The notes: generated by a model not told the origin, from the letters alone. DNA of 64,000 nucleotides from Adenophora triphylla var. japonica (GCA_022495995.1 JAFEMH010006957.1:18501-82500); one strand, 5' to 3'; shown: positions 1 to 11,173, numbered from the stretch's first letter. Program-made: numbers and translations.

Positions 1-284
1 CTCTTTGTCTCCACATCCTCGTTTGAGCCACGAGATCTCTTTGCAGGGGTCTGTATCTCTGCAAATCTGCCTTCAACCCCATCTGGATTGCTTGTGGGCC
101 CAATTATTTGTGAAACTGGTCCCACCAAAGGGCCAATAAAACTTTTTGTTTCCGCTTTTACAAGGTTTTTTTTGTGCCTCTTTCCCTCTAAGTGAGTATT
201 GAGCAATAAAACATTTGTTTTAATGTTTTGATCATGTGGCATAACTCTATAACGCAACCAGTTGGAAAAGTCAAGGTTGATATT
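1..284 (-). pseudogene. U1-type zinc-finger gene, partial copy A
   Basis: The minus strand is open from about 284 to the window edge. It reads through a zinc-finger half with HLEGKRHKKNL (the typical second half of a U1/matrin-type C2H2 finger found in RNA-binding proteins), a Gly/Pro/Ile linker, then KRSRGSNEDVETKR. Neither end is complete. The 3' part lies off the window, and upstream the frame stops at TAA near 288; an in-frame acceptor (TTATAG before AGTTATGCC) may mark the exon start. Other copies of this exon lie at 775-960, at 1133-1358 joined to 7725-7960, and at 28555-28795, so this is a local duplicated family. The first Cys pair of the finger is not visible here. I cannot name the gene; the zinc-finger assignment rests on the HLEGKRHK motif and on the second finger seen in the sister copy. 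Confidence 0.5.
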
Positions 285-347
285 TTATGTTCATAAATGA
301 GTATATCAAAATCCAAAATGGGGGTCCATATTTAGTTCACAAGAACT

Positions 348-760
348 ACTAACGCTCCATTTGTTTCGACGTAAAATCTTTTTCGGATAATATTTTCCGT
401 AAAATAACTCGTTTTCCGGTGTTTGGTTGTTTTTCGGAAAACGTTTTCCCCATTTTCCGGTGTTTGGTTATTTTTCGGAAAACGTTTTCCGTAAAATAAC
501 TCATTTTCCGGTGTTTGGTTGTTTTTCGGAAAACGTTTTCCCCATTTTCCGGTGTTTGGTTGTTTTCCGGAAAATGGAGAAAACATTTTCCGGAAAATAT
601 TTTACGCCATTTCGAAGGAAAATGACTTACGGATTTTTCCTAAGTAAAATATTTTCCGAAAAATGGTGTTCTCCATGTACAACTCATATTTCACAAGGTA
701 CAATATTCTACTTCCTCATTCTATTCTCTTTCATTTTTGTTTTATTCACGAAATGATTAA
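348..760. mobile_element. Truncated TIR transposon with GGAAAACGTTTTCC repeats
   Basis: The element begins ACTAACGCTCCATTTGTTTC, like the full-length copies at 8023 and 28854. Several head-to-head copies of TTTTCCGGTGTTTGGTTGTT alternate with GGAAAACGTTTTCC. The right part of the full-length element, including its inverted terminal repeat, is missing; the sequence instead runs into a duplicated zinc-finger exon fragment near 775. The short open frames here are by-products of the repeats. Confidence 0.6.
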
Positions 761-774
761 CACATTATATATAT

Positions 775-960
775 ATAATTGTTTGTGAAACTGGTCCCAC
801 CAAAGGGCCAATAAAACTTTCTGTTTCCGCTTTTACAAGGTTTTTTTTGTGCCTCTTTCCCTCTAAGTGAGTATTGAGCAATAAAACATTTGTTTTAATG
901 TTTTGATCATGTGGCATAACTCTATAACGCAACCAGTTGGGAAAGTCAAGAGTGATATTT
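775..960 (-). pseudogene. Zinc-finger exon fragment, copy B
   Basis: This stretch repeats about 97-290 of copy A with few changes, including the minus-strand HLEGKRHKK coding segment. It starts abruptly in the linker after a short TA run and ends where homology is lost near 960. It looks like a truncated tandem duplicate, not a working gene. The stretch 961-1132 holds AT-rich sequence in which I see nothing definite. Confidence 0.5.
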
Positions 961-1132
961 TAATCACACAAAAATCTAATATCTATACCAGTAAAACGGT
1001 CTGCGCATCTCCATTGTCTAAAAATAAATGTTCTAAAATAACAAGATAGCAGATCTACATATATCCAACTACAAAGGGATACAAAATAACTAGGTTTTCA
1101 TCTTGACCATTAAAACAAAACCAAAATTAAAA

Positions 1133-1358
1133 TCATGTTGTCACTAAGGGAATTCCAGCTTCTTTTATAGCTTTCTTTGCCACTGCAAGATCCTTCCGGC
1201 TAGTAAGATGAGAAATGCAGACGGTCGGGCTGCTACAAACCACTTTGCATATTCTGCACACTCTAACCAAATCAGGAGCTCCGCCTCCTCTCATGATCTT
1301 CTGCCTCTTTGTCTCCAGATCCTCGTTTGAGCCACGAGATCTCTTTACAGGGGTCTGT
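1133..1358 (-). pseudogene. Zinc-finger gene copy C, 3' coding part, split by copia
   Basis: The minus strand codes for the C-terminal end of the zinc-finger family, finishing at TGA (1133-1135). A finger is visible as CRICKVVCSSPTVCISHL, with the Cys-x2-Cys pair and first His. The last His of a classical C2H2 finger is replaced in the following TSRKD. Upstream on the minus strand lies KRSRGSNEDLETKRQK, basic and probably nuclear. The frame stops at 1358 because a copia element inserted there. It resumes on the far side of the element at 7725, where the 5-bp TCTGT duplication is found. The two halves once formed one exon. A one-base deletion near 7773 in the other half shows the copy has since decayed. 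Confidence 0.6.
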
Positions 1359-1845
1359 TGTAAGAACATGGATTGCCAAATGTGTATACTTAATTAATAT
1401 AAGTGACATGTAGACGTACATGTATAAATCATTATAATAATATTATTGTAAAGTATAGAATATTAATTAAATGTGTAGAATTCCCGAGGTGGAAATTACC
1501 TAGTTATGATGGGCAGAATGGTAATTTCACATCGCTTAATTGAAAGGTAGTCCCTTGATGAGGTGCCATTGTTTTCCTATATATAGAGGCTTACCATCAG
1601 CCTAGAAAACACTACATCATCCTTATATACTCTCTCAATAATCTGAGTTCTAATGAAGGCATTCATCATCAAGAAGATCTACATTTCCCTCCTTAATTTT
1701 CTTCTTCTTCTCTTCCTTCCTTTGCAAGAACAACATCATGAAACAAGATGAATTCAACAGGTATCACGCTTCCGCCTTCATCTTCTTCTCTTACTTTATC
1801 TAGGCTTGAGTGCTTTCGGGTTATTGGAATAGGAATATTCCAACA
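1359..1845 (+). repeat. 5' LTR of copia element
   Basis: 487 bp, TG...CA ends. It shares almost its whole length with 7235-7724. A TATA box is visible at 1578-1586 (TATATATAG), followed by a pyrimidine-rich stretch that probably forms the start of the transcript. Confidence 0.95.
1578..1586 (+). promoter_or_regulatory. LTR TATA box
   Basis: TATATATAG lies about 270 bp before the LTR end. The identical motif is in the 3' LTR (7457-7465) and in the duplicated LTR at 28065-28554. This is the expected position for the retrotransposon promoter. Confidence 0.6.
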
Positions 1846-1848
1846 ATT

Positions 1849-1860
1849 GCTATCAGAGCC
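1849..1860 (+). promoter_or_regulatory. Primer binding site of copia element
   Basis: GCTATCAGAGCC begins three bases after the 5' LTR. It matches the usual TGGTATCAGAGC type (initiator Met tRNA 3' end) except near its start. Confidence 0.7.
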
Positions 1861-3319
1861 TCTCAAGTTTTGGATTAAGTTTGAATTCATATAGCATATG
1901 TTTTGCTTTACTTTGATTTTTTAATCCTGTTGAAATCATTATGTTATGATGTTATTTAAATGCTCTAATTCGTTGCTAGAGTGTTATTATTCATTACTTG
2001 ATTAAATTCTGAATATGGATTGAAGTTTTACTCAAAAGGACATGATGGTTCATGCAAGATTATTCCATTGACACAACAGAGCGTTTATGTCGCACAACCG
2101 TGTTGGATCTACTTGTGTATTCATGTCTTGGTTAAGCGTTAATTTTGCTTACCATTCATCTTTTGTGTGAAAAATTTTCTGTGAAAAGGGTCTTGCTCGG
2201 CCAATTATGAACAGGTGTCTTACCTGAATATAAAATTTTGATTTTACTCAAAAGGCTTTCAATCTTAAATTTATCCCATTTTGAACATAGCCACTATCAT
2301 TGGATGTGTTGTGAGTTTGTTCAAATGCATAGCCACGCATTTAAAAATGTGTTGTGAGTATGCGGATCTACTTGCTTTGGTTGATTATTGATTTACCATT
2401 AAGTTAAGGATTGATAGTCAAATCTGGAAAATTTGACGTTCAGGGTCTGCTCGGCCGAGCACATTCCTTGACTCGGCCGAGCACCCCATTTGTATCAGCA
2501 CAACGTTTGAAAATTTTTGGAAAAGGCGCCATCCAACGGTCATGATGCTCGACCGAGCACCCCTAAGACTCTGCCGAGCACAAGGGATCAGAAAGGGGTG
2601 TTCTCTGGAGTTTTTTGCTCGACCGAGCACTTTCCTTGACTCGGCCGAGCACCACTTGATTTTGGCCAGATTTTAAATTTTTTCAATATTTTGCTATTTT
2701 GATTAATTTTCATTCATTATTTGAGTAAAATGTACATTTATTTGTGCCCTAAAGCATGATTAATTATATGCTTAAACAAATTTATTCATTGTTTAAATAA
2801 TATTGTTGCCAAAGTAATTTACATTATTTAAATGCAAATTTGTTAAAGTGATGAATGTTCTTATTGATATGTGATAACATGCTTGTTTCCCAAATGAGAC
2901 CTTGTTATTGACTAAATATTTGCATTCATGGGGTAATAATTGAATTAAATATTAGGTCATTTTGAATACTTTGAACCATCCCAAAGGAAGGCGGGTATTT
3001 AAAATGAATTGTTTGTATTCTTTATTACCGGGCAACAAATACCTTAAACTTTAGGACATCTTTTATACTTGAACCGGCCCAAAGGAAGGCAAGTATTTAA
3101 AATGTATTGTTTAGATTATTTGTTCACCCCAAGATAAATCAAATTATGAGTCAATTCACAATCCAAATATTAGTCTTGATGTCATGTTGATTATCTTTTT
3201 TTTTTATGGAATTCATTTGATATAATTAATCATTGTGTAGTTTCTTATACATGTTTTGTATTCATTCTTCGTTCTTATTCCCAACAGATTTGATAAACGC
3301 TTCATCTATTACTACTGCT

Positions 3320-4020
3320 ATGAACAATATTCCAATGCTTAATGGGATTAACTTTAAAACTTAGAAAATAATACAACAATGATCTTAGGTTGTATGGACA
3401 TCGATCACGCATTAGGGGAACCAAGTCCCGCTGCTCTCACTAAAGGAAATACCGTTATAGAACGGAAAAATGTTGAGCAATGGGAACGGTCCAACCACGT
3501 GAGTCTAATGATCATGGAAAATGCAGTTTCAAAGACATTTTTGGACAATGTCTCTGAGATCGAAAATGCTGAGGTTTTTCTTGAATTCTTGTGGAAACTT
3601 GTTTCCATTCGGTACAAGGGTGACGAAAATCTTAGGGAGTACATTATTGAATTATTTTATCTTTCGATCAAACTAAAGGCACTTAAGTTAGAGATTTCGG
3701 AAGATTTGCTCGTGCACTTAATTTTGATCTATCTTCCTCCTCAATTTGGTCCTTTTGAGGTGACCTATAAATGTCAAAAGTACAAGTGGAATATTAATGG
3801 ATTACTTTCACATATGACATTAGAGGAAGATAGGATGAAATATCTTAAATTAGAAAGTACTCACTTAGCATTTACTTTTTCTCGTGGAATTAAGAGAAGA
3901 GGGAAGGAATTACGGTTGCAAGTAAGAAGTATAAGGGATCATTTAATGATCATAAAGTCAAGAAATGCTTCTTTTGCAAGGACCTTACTCGCATGAAGAA
4001 CGACTACCATAAGTAACGTG
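3320..4020 (+). pseudogene. gag: copia gag (UBN2-type), broken
   Basis: Capsid polyprotein of the retrotransposon. The family start (MNN...LNGINFK) lies at 3320. It is cut by TAG at about 3362, where related proteins have a Trp. The frame is open again from 3379 to 3996 (205 codons). Readable landmarks are the MILGCMDID segment, WERSNHVSLMIMENAV, then LREYIIELFYLSIKLKALK and LLVHLILIYLPPQF, all typical of UBN2 gag domains. The usual Cx2Cx4Hx4C zinc knuckle is not intact; NASFARTLLA ends the frame where it should occur. The protein is not functional as read. Confidence 0.8.
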
Positions 4021-4359
4021 AATGGCGAATTCAGAATGGTATGTCATTTGTTCTTGTTTGTACTAAGGCAAATTTGGTTTCAATTCCTTAATATACATAG
4101 TGGTTGTATTTGGTACAACAACTCACATTAGTTCATGTATGCAGGGTTGCCTGAATTACCGAATCCCCAGTGAAGATGAGAAATACATCTATATGAGCTG
4201 GAAATCCGGTTGAAGTTATAGGCATAGGGACTTTTAGATTAATGATAAGTACTGACTATTATTTTGTACTAAATAATACATTCATTGTACCGTCCTTTAG
4301 ACGAAATTTAATATCTATCACAGTTTTGGACAAGGAAGGTTATTCTTGTTCGTTCGGTA

Positions 4360-6900
4360 ATAATAAATGTGATATTTATTTTAAATTTCAAACTTGTCGG
4401 TACTAGTACTTTGTCATATATCGATAATATTAATTTACTTGACACGGTCAAGAAAATGAATGAGTCCCATAATAATGAAACCAAAACTAAAGGCACTAAG
4501 CAAAAGTTATCAAGTGAAAATTCTTGTATTCTATGGCATAGGAGTTTGGGTCATATCTTTAAAGGGAGAATTGATAAATCTTATGTCGGAGGGAATCCTA
4601 AAACAACTTAATACTCCGGATAAAAACTTTTGCATTAAGTGTGTTAAAGAAAAAAATTTACAAACATTAAAGGAAATAGGATCTTTGAGAGTATCAAACG
4701 TCTTGGAACTAATTCATATGGACATTTGTGGACCATTCACTAACCCTTCATGGAATGGTCAACAATATTTCATTACGTTCATGGATGATTACTCTAATTA
4801 TGGATACATTATTTTTTTCATGTAAAGTCTCAATCATTGGACGTATTGGGCGAATAACGTCCGGGTCCTTTATACTCGCTATCTTGAAGAGTGTGGGATT
4901 GTCCCTCACTACACCATGTCTGGCTAACCTAGCATAGTGTGGTGGAGACATAATAGAATCCTTAAGGATATGGTAAGAAGTATGTTTTCTTGTACTTCTT
5001 TACCTCACTCATTATAGGCGATGCATTACAGAACCGCTACTTATATTCTCAATAGAGCTGCTTCAAAGGCTACCGACAAATCTCCGTATGGACGTTAAAA
5101 CCGTTGGTAATTACTTTGTAGGGTTTACTAAGAGATCTAGGGGATATAAATTTTATGACCCGAAAACTAGAACATTTTTTGAGACTGGCAATGTTAGGTT
5201 CTTTGAGGATGTTGAATTTAGTAGGAGAAATAGTAATGATTTTGAATTTGAAGAGTTAGAGGAACCACTCTATATTCCTTCAACTTTAGTTCCTGTTGAA
5301 AATCAAGTAATTGTACCTGAAATTCAACAAGAACATACAATTCAAAAATAATATAGAAACTCCCGTAAATAACGGACAACATGAAAATGTTGGACATAAG
5401 GAAATTCAACAACCTCAAAAATGAGGATGAACTGGTGCCCTTAAAGAGATCTACTAGAGAAAGAAGAAGTGCTATTTCGGATATTTATGATGTGTATCTT
5501 GCGGAGAATGAGGACACCTTAGGTTTAGTGAGACATGAACCAATCACCTTCCATAAAGCCATTAATAGTCCTAATTATCATAAGTGGATCAATGCCATTA
5601 ATAAGGAGTTAAAATCAATGAAAGACAAAGACATTTGGGATCTTGTCCCATTACCTGAAGGTGTAAAACCTATTGGTTGTAAATGGATATTTAAAACCAA
5701 AAGGGATTCGCAAGGTAATATGGAAAGATATAAGGCACGTCTTGTTGCTAAGGTATTTACTCAAAAAGGAAGGCATTGATTATAAGAAACATTTTTTCCG
5801 ATATCTTCTAAAACCTCTTTTAGGATCATTATGGCATTAGTGGCACATTATGATCTTGAGCTTCATCAAATGGATGTAAAGACAGCTTTTCCAATGGCGA
5901 CATTGAGGAAACTATCTATATGAAGAAACCAGAAATGGTGACTGATTCAGATCAAACTAATCAATTAGTTTGTAAACTTAAGAAATCCATTTATGGTCTC
6001 AAGCAAGCTTCTCGTTAATGGTATTTAAAAATTTAATCAAGTTATTCTTTCATTTGGTTTTGGAACGAATCTTGGTGAAGATTGTGTATACCATAAGTTC
6101 AGTGAGAGTAGATTTATAATTTTGATCTTATATGTGGATGATATTTGGATGATATTTTACTTGTTAGTAATGATAAGGTCCTTCTAAAAGAAACTAAGAA
6201 ATTTCTCTCAAACAAATTTGAGATGAAAGATCTTGGTGAGACATATTTTGTATTAGGAATCCAAATTCATCGTGATCATTCACGAGGTATTTTGGGATTA
6301 TCACAAAAGAGCTATATAGAGAAGGTGTTACAAAGGTTTAGCATGGAAAATTGTAAACCACATGACACCCCTGTCTCTAAAGGAGATAAATTCAGTTTAA
6401 AATAATGTCCTAAAATTAATTTTGAATCCAAGTATATGGAAAATATTCCTTATGCACCGGCAGTAGGAAGCTTAATGTATGCGCAAGTCTGTACTCTTCC
6501 AGACCTTGCATTTATTATTTGGGATGCTTGGTCAATACCAAGCAATTCGAAAAGAAGAACATTAAGTCGCATCCAAAAGAATGATGAGTACATATAAAAC
6601 ATTAAACTACATGCTTATGTATATAAAAATCAGATCATTTTGAGATTATTAGGTATTCCGATTCTGTTTTACTGGATGCAAAGATGTCGAAAGACATCAT
6701 ATGGTTATGTCTCTTGTTGAAGAGAAATAAGTATAAAATGAACAAATAGATATACAACTTATAGGATCAAACTCCATGTTATTGGATCCATTTTATAAAG
6801 CGTTATCTCTTTTGATGTTTCACGAGCATACTGCTCATACGAGTGAAACGACTTTTGATAATGCATAATATACTAGGAGTTTGTGTTGTGCTTTATTTGC
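4360..6900 (+). pseudogene. pol: copia pol (integrase, RT, RNase H), broken
   Basis: Remnant of the pol polyprotein in copia order. The gag-pre-integrase finger lies at about 4520-4650 (LWHRSLGHI, then CIKCVKEK). The integrase core start is at about 4690-4830 (LELIHMDICGPF, YFITFMDDYS). Reverse transcriptase runs from about 5560 to 6405 (WDLVPLPEGVKPIGCKWIFK, then YVDD at about 6129-6140, then LGIQIHRDHSRGILGL). RNase H traces end near 6900. The frame is lost at least five times. Next to the YVDD motif, a short direct repeat of TGGATGATATTT adds bases and shifts the frame. The integrase core and the link between integrase and RT are also damaged. The element could move only if supplied in trans. 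Confidence 0.85.
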
Positions 6901-7234
6901 TATTTGTTTTATTCATATTGATCTCATTTGGTTAATTAGGACTAGTAGATGGAATATATATACATGTTTTAATATATTCATTAAGTTTTTCATGCTCCAC
7001 ATCTATACTTAATCTATGTCATTTAGTTGAACATATATATGTGATTAATGTGAGTTTAGTTGAGAATCAATTACAACGACTGCCCCTTTAGTTTCTATAC
7101 TTGTAAAACTAATGGACGAGATTGTTTAGAATGACAATGAAGTGCATATACGGATTGTCATTAACATTATAAATATGATTTTATGAGGATTTGTTAAAGT
7201 ATAAACACATGTTTGGGCAATCCAAGTGGGATAT

Positions 7235-7724
7235 TGTAAGAACATGGATTGCAAAATGTGTATACTTAATAAATATAAGTGACATGTAGACGTACATGTA
7301 TAAATCATTATAATAATATTATTGTAAAGTATAGAATATTAATTAAATGTGTAGAATTCCCGAGGTGGAAATTACCTATTTATGATGGGCAGAATGGTAA
7401 TTTCACACCGCTTAATTGAAATGGTGTAGTCCCTTGATGAGGTGCCATTGTTTTCCTATATATAGAGGCTTACCATCAGCCTAGAAAACACTACATCATC
7501 CTTATATACTCTCTCCATAATCTGAGTTCTAAGGAAGGCATTCATCATCAAGAAGATCTACATTTCCCTCCTTGATTTTCTTCTTCTTCTCTTCCTTCCT
7601 TTGCAAGAACAACATCAAGAAACAAGATGAACTCAACAGGTATCACGCTTCCGCCTTCATCTTCTTCTCTTACTTAATCTAGGCTTGTGTGCTTTCGGGT
7701 TATTGGAATAGGAATGTTCCAACA
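7235..7724 (+). repeat. 3' LTR of copia element
   Basis: 490 bp, TG...CA ends, preceded by a purine tract. It differs from the 5' LTR at about a dozen positions but from the duplicated LTR at 28065-28554 at only about two. That dates the 2.56 kb duplication as later than the copia insertion. Confidence 0.95.
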
Positions 7725-7960
7725 TCTGTATCTCTACAAAGCTGCCTTCAACCCCATCTGGATTGCTTGTGGACCAATTATTTGTGAAACTGGTCCCACC
7801 AAAGGGCTAATAATACTTTCTATTTCCGCTTTTACAAGTTTTTTTTGTGTGCCTCTTTCCCTCTAAGTGAGTATTGAGCAATAAAACATTTGTTTTAATG
7901 TTTTGATCATGTGGCATAACTCTATAACGCAACCCGTTGGGAAAGTCAAGGTTGATATTT
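7725..7960 (-). pseudogene. Zinc-finger gene copy C, upstream coding part
   Basis: This is the other half of the exon interrupted at 1358. The minus strand carries the HLEGKRH segment and linker of the family. A single-base deletion near 7773 (GGTCCACAAG against GGGCCCACAAG in copy A) breaks the frame before the junction. The copy at 28555-28795 lacks this deletion and stays open through the linker. Confidence 0.6.
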
Positions 7961-8022
7961 TATGTTCATAAATGAGTATATCAAAATCCAAAATTGGGGT
8001 CCATATTTAGTTCACAAGAACT

Positions 8023-9150
8023 ACTAACGCTCCATTTGTTTCGACGTAAAATATTTTTTGAAAAATATTTTTCGTAAAATAACTCGTTTTTCGATGTTTG
8101 GTTGTTTTCCGGAAAACGTTTTCCCCATTTTTTGGTGTTTGGTTATTTTCTGGAAAACGTTTTCCGTAAAATAACTCATTTTTCGGTGTTTGATTGTTTT
8201 CCGGAAAACGTTTTCCCCATTTTCCGGTGTTTGGTTGTTTTCCGAAAAATGGTGAAAACTTTTTTCGAAAAACATTTTACGTCATTTCTAAGGAAAATGA
8301 CTTACAGATTTTTTCTAAGTAAAACATTTTCCGAAAAATGGTGTTCTCCATGTACAACTCATATTTCACAAGGTACAATATTCTACTTTCTCATTCTATT
8401 CTCTTTCGTTTTTGCTTTATTCAAGAAATGATTAACACATTATATCTATAGTATAAATGGAAGTGGGGTGAACAGTTCTTTGAACAGTACCAAATGCAAA
8501 ATTTCTCATTTTGCTCTCACTAAGTTGTCCCTTTCCCATTTTGCCCTTTAAAAAAAAATTTAATTAAAAAAAACAAAAACAAAAAAAACACGTATCCTCG
8601 GACACGGGCTTTTACTAGTATATATATATATATATATATATAATTTTTTTTTAAGAAGATGGTTCAATAAACCAAAATCTTAGTTCTTATTTTATTTTTT
8701 TCTTGGAGTTTTAATTAACAAATAAATTATCAATAATAAACTCAAAAATTATGTAAAAAAAATAGATGGATAATATTTTAAGCCTGATTTTTTTTTAAAT
8801 ATACATTATAACAATTAACTAAAAAATCACTTGATTTGAAGAAAAATTAAAGAAGAAAAGGAAAAAAAAGATTTTATAAAAAAATTAATAATTCAAGAAT
8901 ATATAATTTTGAAGACACTCATTTCAATAAAAATATATCATCACATTAATCTAATAATATTCGGATTTCGAAAAATATTTTCATTAAACACATGAAAATA
9001 TTTTCCTTATCAAACCGCCGAAAACATGTTTATTTCATTTTCCGAAAAACATATTCATTTTCCGGAAAAACATCTTCATTTTTCGGAAAACATTTTACAG
9101 GAAATCATTTTCCGAAAAACATTTTACGTTGAAACAAACGGAGCATTAGT
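8023..9150. mobile_element. TIR DNA transposon with GGAAAACGTTTTCC motifs, copy 2
   Basis: The left end ACTAACGCTCCATTTGTTTC and the right end (reverse complement ACTAATGCTCCGTTTGTTTC) form inverted terminal repeats, followed on each side by GTAAAAT and fields of GGAAAA/TTTTCC dyads. The middle is AT-rich with a (TA)n run and no coding sequence, so the element is non-autonomous. I could not find a clean target-site duplication, so the superfamily stays open. The close copy at 28854-30008 arose by the larger duplication and is not an independent insertion. Confidence 0.65.
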
Positions 9151-9242
9151 ATTGTTTGACAAGGATTCAGCGTTGATAAACGAAGAATCTGAGTATCATA
9201 GATTGTGAGTGTGAAAGTGGATTCCATTGGAAAAAAATTATT

Positions 9243-9344
9243 ACTCCCTCCATCCCAAAGTGAATACCTAAAAAAATTAAATTTTCCATTATTCAAGATT
9301 ATATTTAGAATTTTTTTGCACATTCATTTCGGGACAAAAGAAGT
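9243..9344. mobile_element. Stowaway-like MITE
   Basis: Starts CTCCCTCCATCCCAAAGTG next to TA and ends with the complementary GGGACAAAAGAAG next to TA. About 100 bp. It is repeated at about 30101-30206. Directly after it the 5' end of a second Stowaway (CTCCCTCCGTCCCAG) begins and is cut off at 9494 by the Mutator-like element. Confidence 0.6.
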
Positions 9345-9501
9345 ACTCCCTCCGTCCCAGATCAAGGGTTCATCTTTCCCTTTTGGTCCGTCCCAGATCA
9401 AGGGTTCATTTCCATAAATGGAAAGTTTTTGAATATATTTATACCCTTATCATCTCCATATATTTACAAAAAAATCATTCATTATACTCTTATAGCAAAT
9501 T

Positions 9502-9517
9502 CTATATACAAGGCACC
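9502..9517 (+). repeat. MULE left terminal inverted repeat core
   Basis: CTATATACAAGGCACC, the exact reverse complement of 27751-27766. A second partial copy, ACATACAAGGCACC, follows at once, so the end is internally repeated. Confidence 0.8.
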
Positions 9518-9536
9518 TTACATACAAGGCACCAAT

Positions 9537-9737
9537 AATTCCCAAACTACCCTTCGTGTGTCGTGCTCGAAAGGACGACACGAAGCCTTCATTTCGTGTA
9601 CTTTTACACGACATAAACTAATTGGGTTAAATATTTGGTCGTATGAAATTATACGAAATTTAAATTTACTCTGTCATTAATTTCGTACACAACAACACGA
9701 TATCATGTCCTAATATCGTGTATATCCATACGACATA
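9537..9737. repeat. N6-dyad cluster 1 (inside left MULE end)
   Basis: Five interrupted palindromes with six-base spacers. Examples are TCGTGT-acttttACACGA, TCGTAT-gaaattATACGA, TCGTAC-acaacaACACGA and TCGTGT-atatccATACGA, preceded by a less perfect one at TCGTGC-tcgaaaGGACGA. Arms often extend a few bases further. The pattern recurs in five other clusters in the MULE. Confidence 0.8.
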
Positions 9738-9927
9738 TCATAATGAAGGTGTTCTTCGATGATTTGCGATACGATGTTAATGATACGCATATGCTATGTT
9801 ATATTATTGAATTGTGTTGTTAATTGAGCAAAATTTATACACTTATACATGACAAGGAACAAACGTCATATTGGATCATACAATATCATATAACCTATCA
9901 CATTTAAGTGATACCACTTTATTTATT

Positions 9928-11173
9928 TGGAGGAAACTCATGTAGATGAAAAACACTTGAAATGTCATTTAGAATGTATAAAAAAATTAAAAAAAAATAA
10001 ACGAGGTAGCCGTATACCATTTTTGGCAAGATCGGGACACATAAAACCCTAAAAACCCTAAGTAATGGCACATATTTGTAACTCAATCTCCATTTGGATT
10101 TTGAGGAAACTCATGTAGATTAAAAACACTTTAAATGTCATTTAGAATATATAAAAAAATAAAAAAAAAAAATAAACGAGGTAGCCGTATACCATTTTTG
10201 GCAAGATCGGGACACATAAAATCCTAAAAACCCTAAGTAATGGCACATATTTGTAACTCAATCCCCATTTGGATTTTGAGGAAACTCATGTAGATGAAAA
10301 ACACTTTAAATGTCATTTAGAATGTAGAAAAAAATTAAAAAAAAATAAACGAGGTAGCCGTATACCATTTTTGGCAAGATCGGGACACATAAAACCCTAA
10401 AAACCCTAAGTAATGGCACATATTTGTAACTCAATCTCCATTTTGATTTTGAGGAAAGTCATGTAGATGAAAAACACTTTAAATGTCATTTAGAATGTAG
10501 AAAAAAATTAAAAAAAAATAAACGAGGTAGCCGTATACCATTTTTGGCAAGATCGGGACACATAAAACCCTAAAAACCCTAAGTAATGGCACATATTTGT
10601 AACTCAATCTCCATTTGGATTTTGAGGAAACTCATGTAGATGAAAAACACTTTAAATGTCATTTAGAATGTAGAAAAAAATTAAAAATAAATAAATGAGG
10701 TAGCCGTATACCATTTTTGGCAAGATCGGGACACATAAAACCCTAAAAACCCTAAATAATGGCACATATTTGTAACTCAATCTCCATTTGGATTTTGAGG
10801 AAACTCATATAGATGAAAAACACTTTAAATGTCATTTAGAATGTAGAAAAAAATTAAAAAAAAATAAATGAGGTAGCCGTATACCATTTTTGGCAAGATC
10901 GGGACACATAAAACCCTAAAAACCCTAAATAATGGCACATATTTGTAACTCAATCTCCATTTGGATTTTGAGGAAACTCATGTAGATGAAAAACACTTTA
11001 AATGTCATTTAGAATGTAGAAAAAAATTAAAAAAAAATAAACGAGGTAGCCGTATACCATTTTTTGGCAAGATCGGGACACATAAAACCTAAAAACCCTA
11101 AATAATGGCACATATTTGTAACTCAATCTCCATTTGGATTTTGAGGAAACTCATGTAGATGAAAAACACTTTA
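9928..11173 (+). repeat. Seven-unit tandem array, period about 173 bp
   Basis: Units are marked by AACGAGGTAGCCGTATACC, which recurs near 10000, 10175, 10348, 10521, 10694, 10868 and 11040. The spacing is 175 bp once and about 173 bp otherwise. Each unit holds a telomere-like ACCCTAAAAACCCTAA, an A-rich tract and GGCAAGATCGGGACAC. The units are nearly identical. The array is interrupted at 11173 by an LTR element, and a partial unit resumes at 20244-20315. Confidence 0.95.

Larger units (their letters stand above)
1359..7724 (+). mobile_element. Ty1/copia LTR retrotransposon, full length, defective
   Basis: The element is flanked by a perfect 5-bp duplication TCTGT (1354-1358 and 7725-7729). 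The LTRs start TGTAAGAACATGG and end TTCCAACA. After the 5' LTR comes a primer site close to the initiator-Met tRNA type (GCTATCAGAGCC, 1849-1860). A purine-rich tract (AAGTGGGATAT) sits just before the 3' LTR. Gag, integrase, reverse transcriptase and RNase H remnants follow in copia order, all broken by stops and frameshifts. The LTRs differ at roughly a dozen sites in about 490 bp, so insertion is not recent. It landed inside the coding exon of a zinc-finger gene. Confidence 0.95.
6937..9494. repeat. Direct duplication, left copy
   Basis: 2558 bp that recur at 27767-30353. The segment runs from the 3' end of the copia element through its 3' LTR, the zinc-finger exon, the TIR transposon and a Stowaway, to CTCTTATA. 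The left edge is continuous with the rest of copia, and the right edge abuts the Mutator-like element. Confidence 0.95.

Noticed and set aside
332..756. Overlapping frames with repeated KTTKHRK or FPVFGCFSENVF
   Set aside because: The peptide repeats come from the GGAAAACG/CGGTGTTTGG motifs of the TIR transposon; both strands are open only because the repeat lacks stops.
9928..11173. Interstitial telomere
   Set aside because: Each 173-bp unit holds only two or three CCCTAAA-like heptamers in otherwise unrelated sequence.
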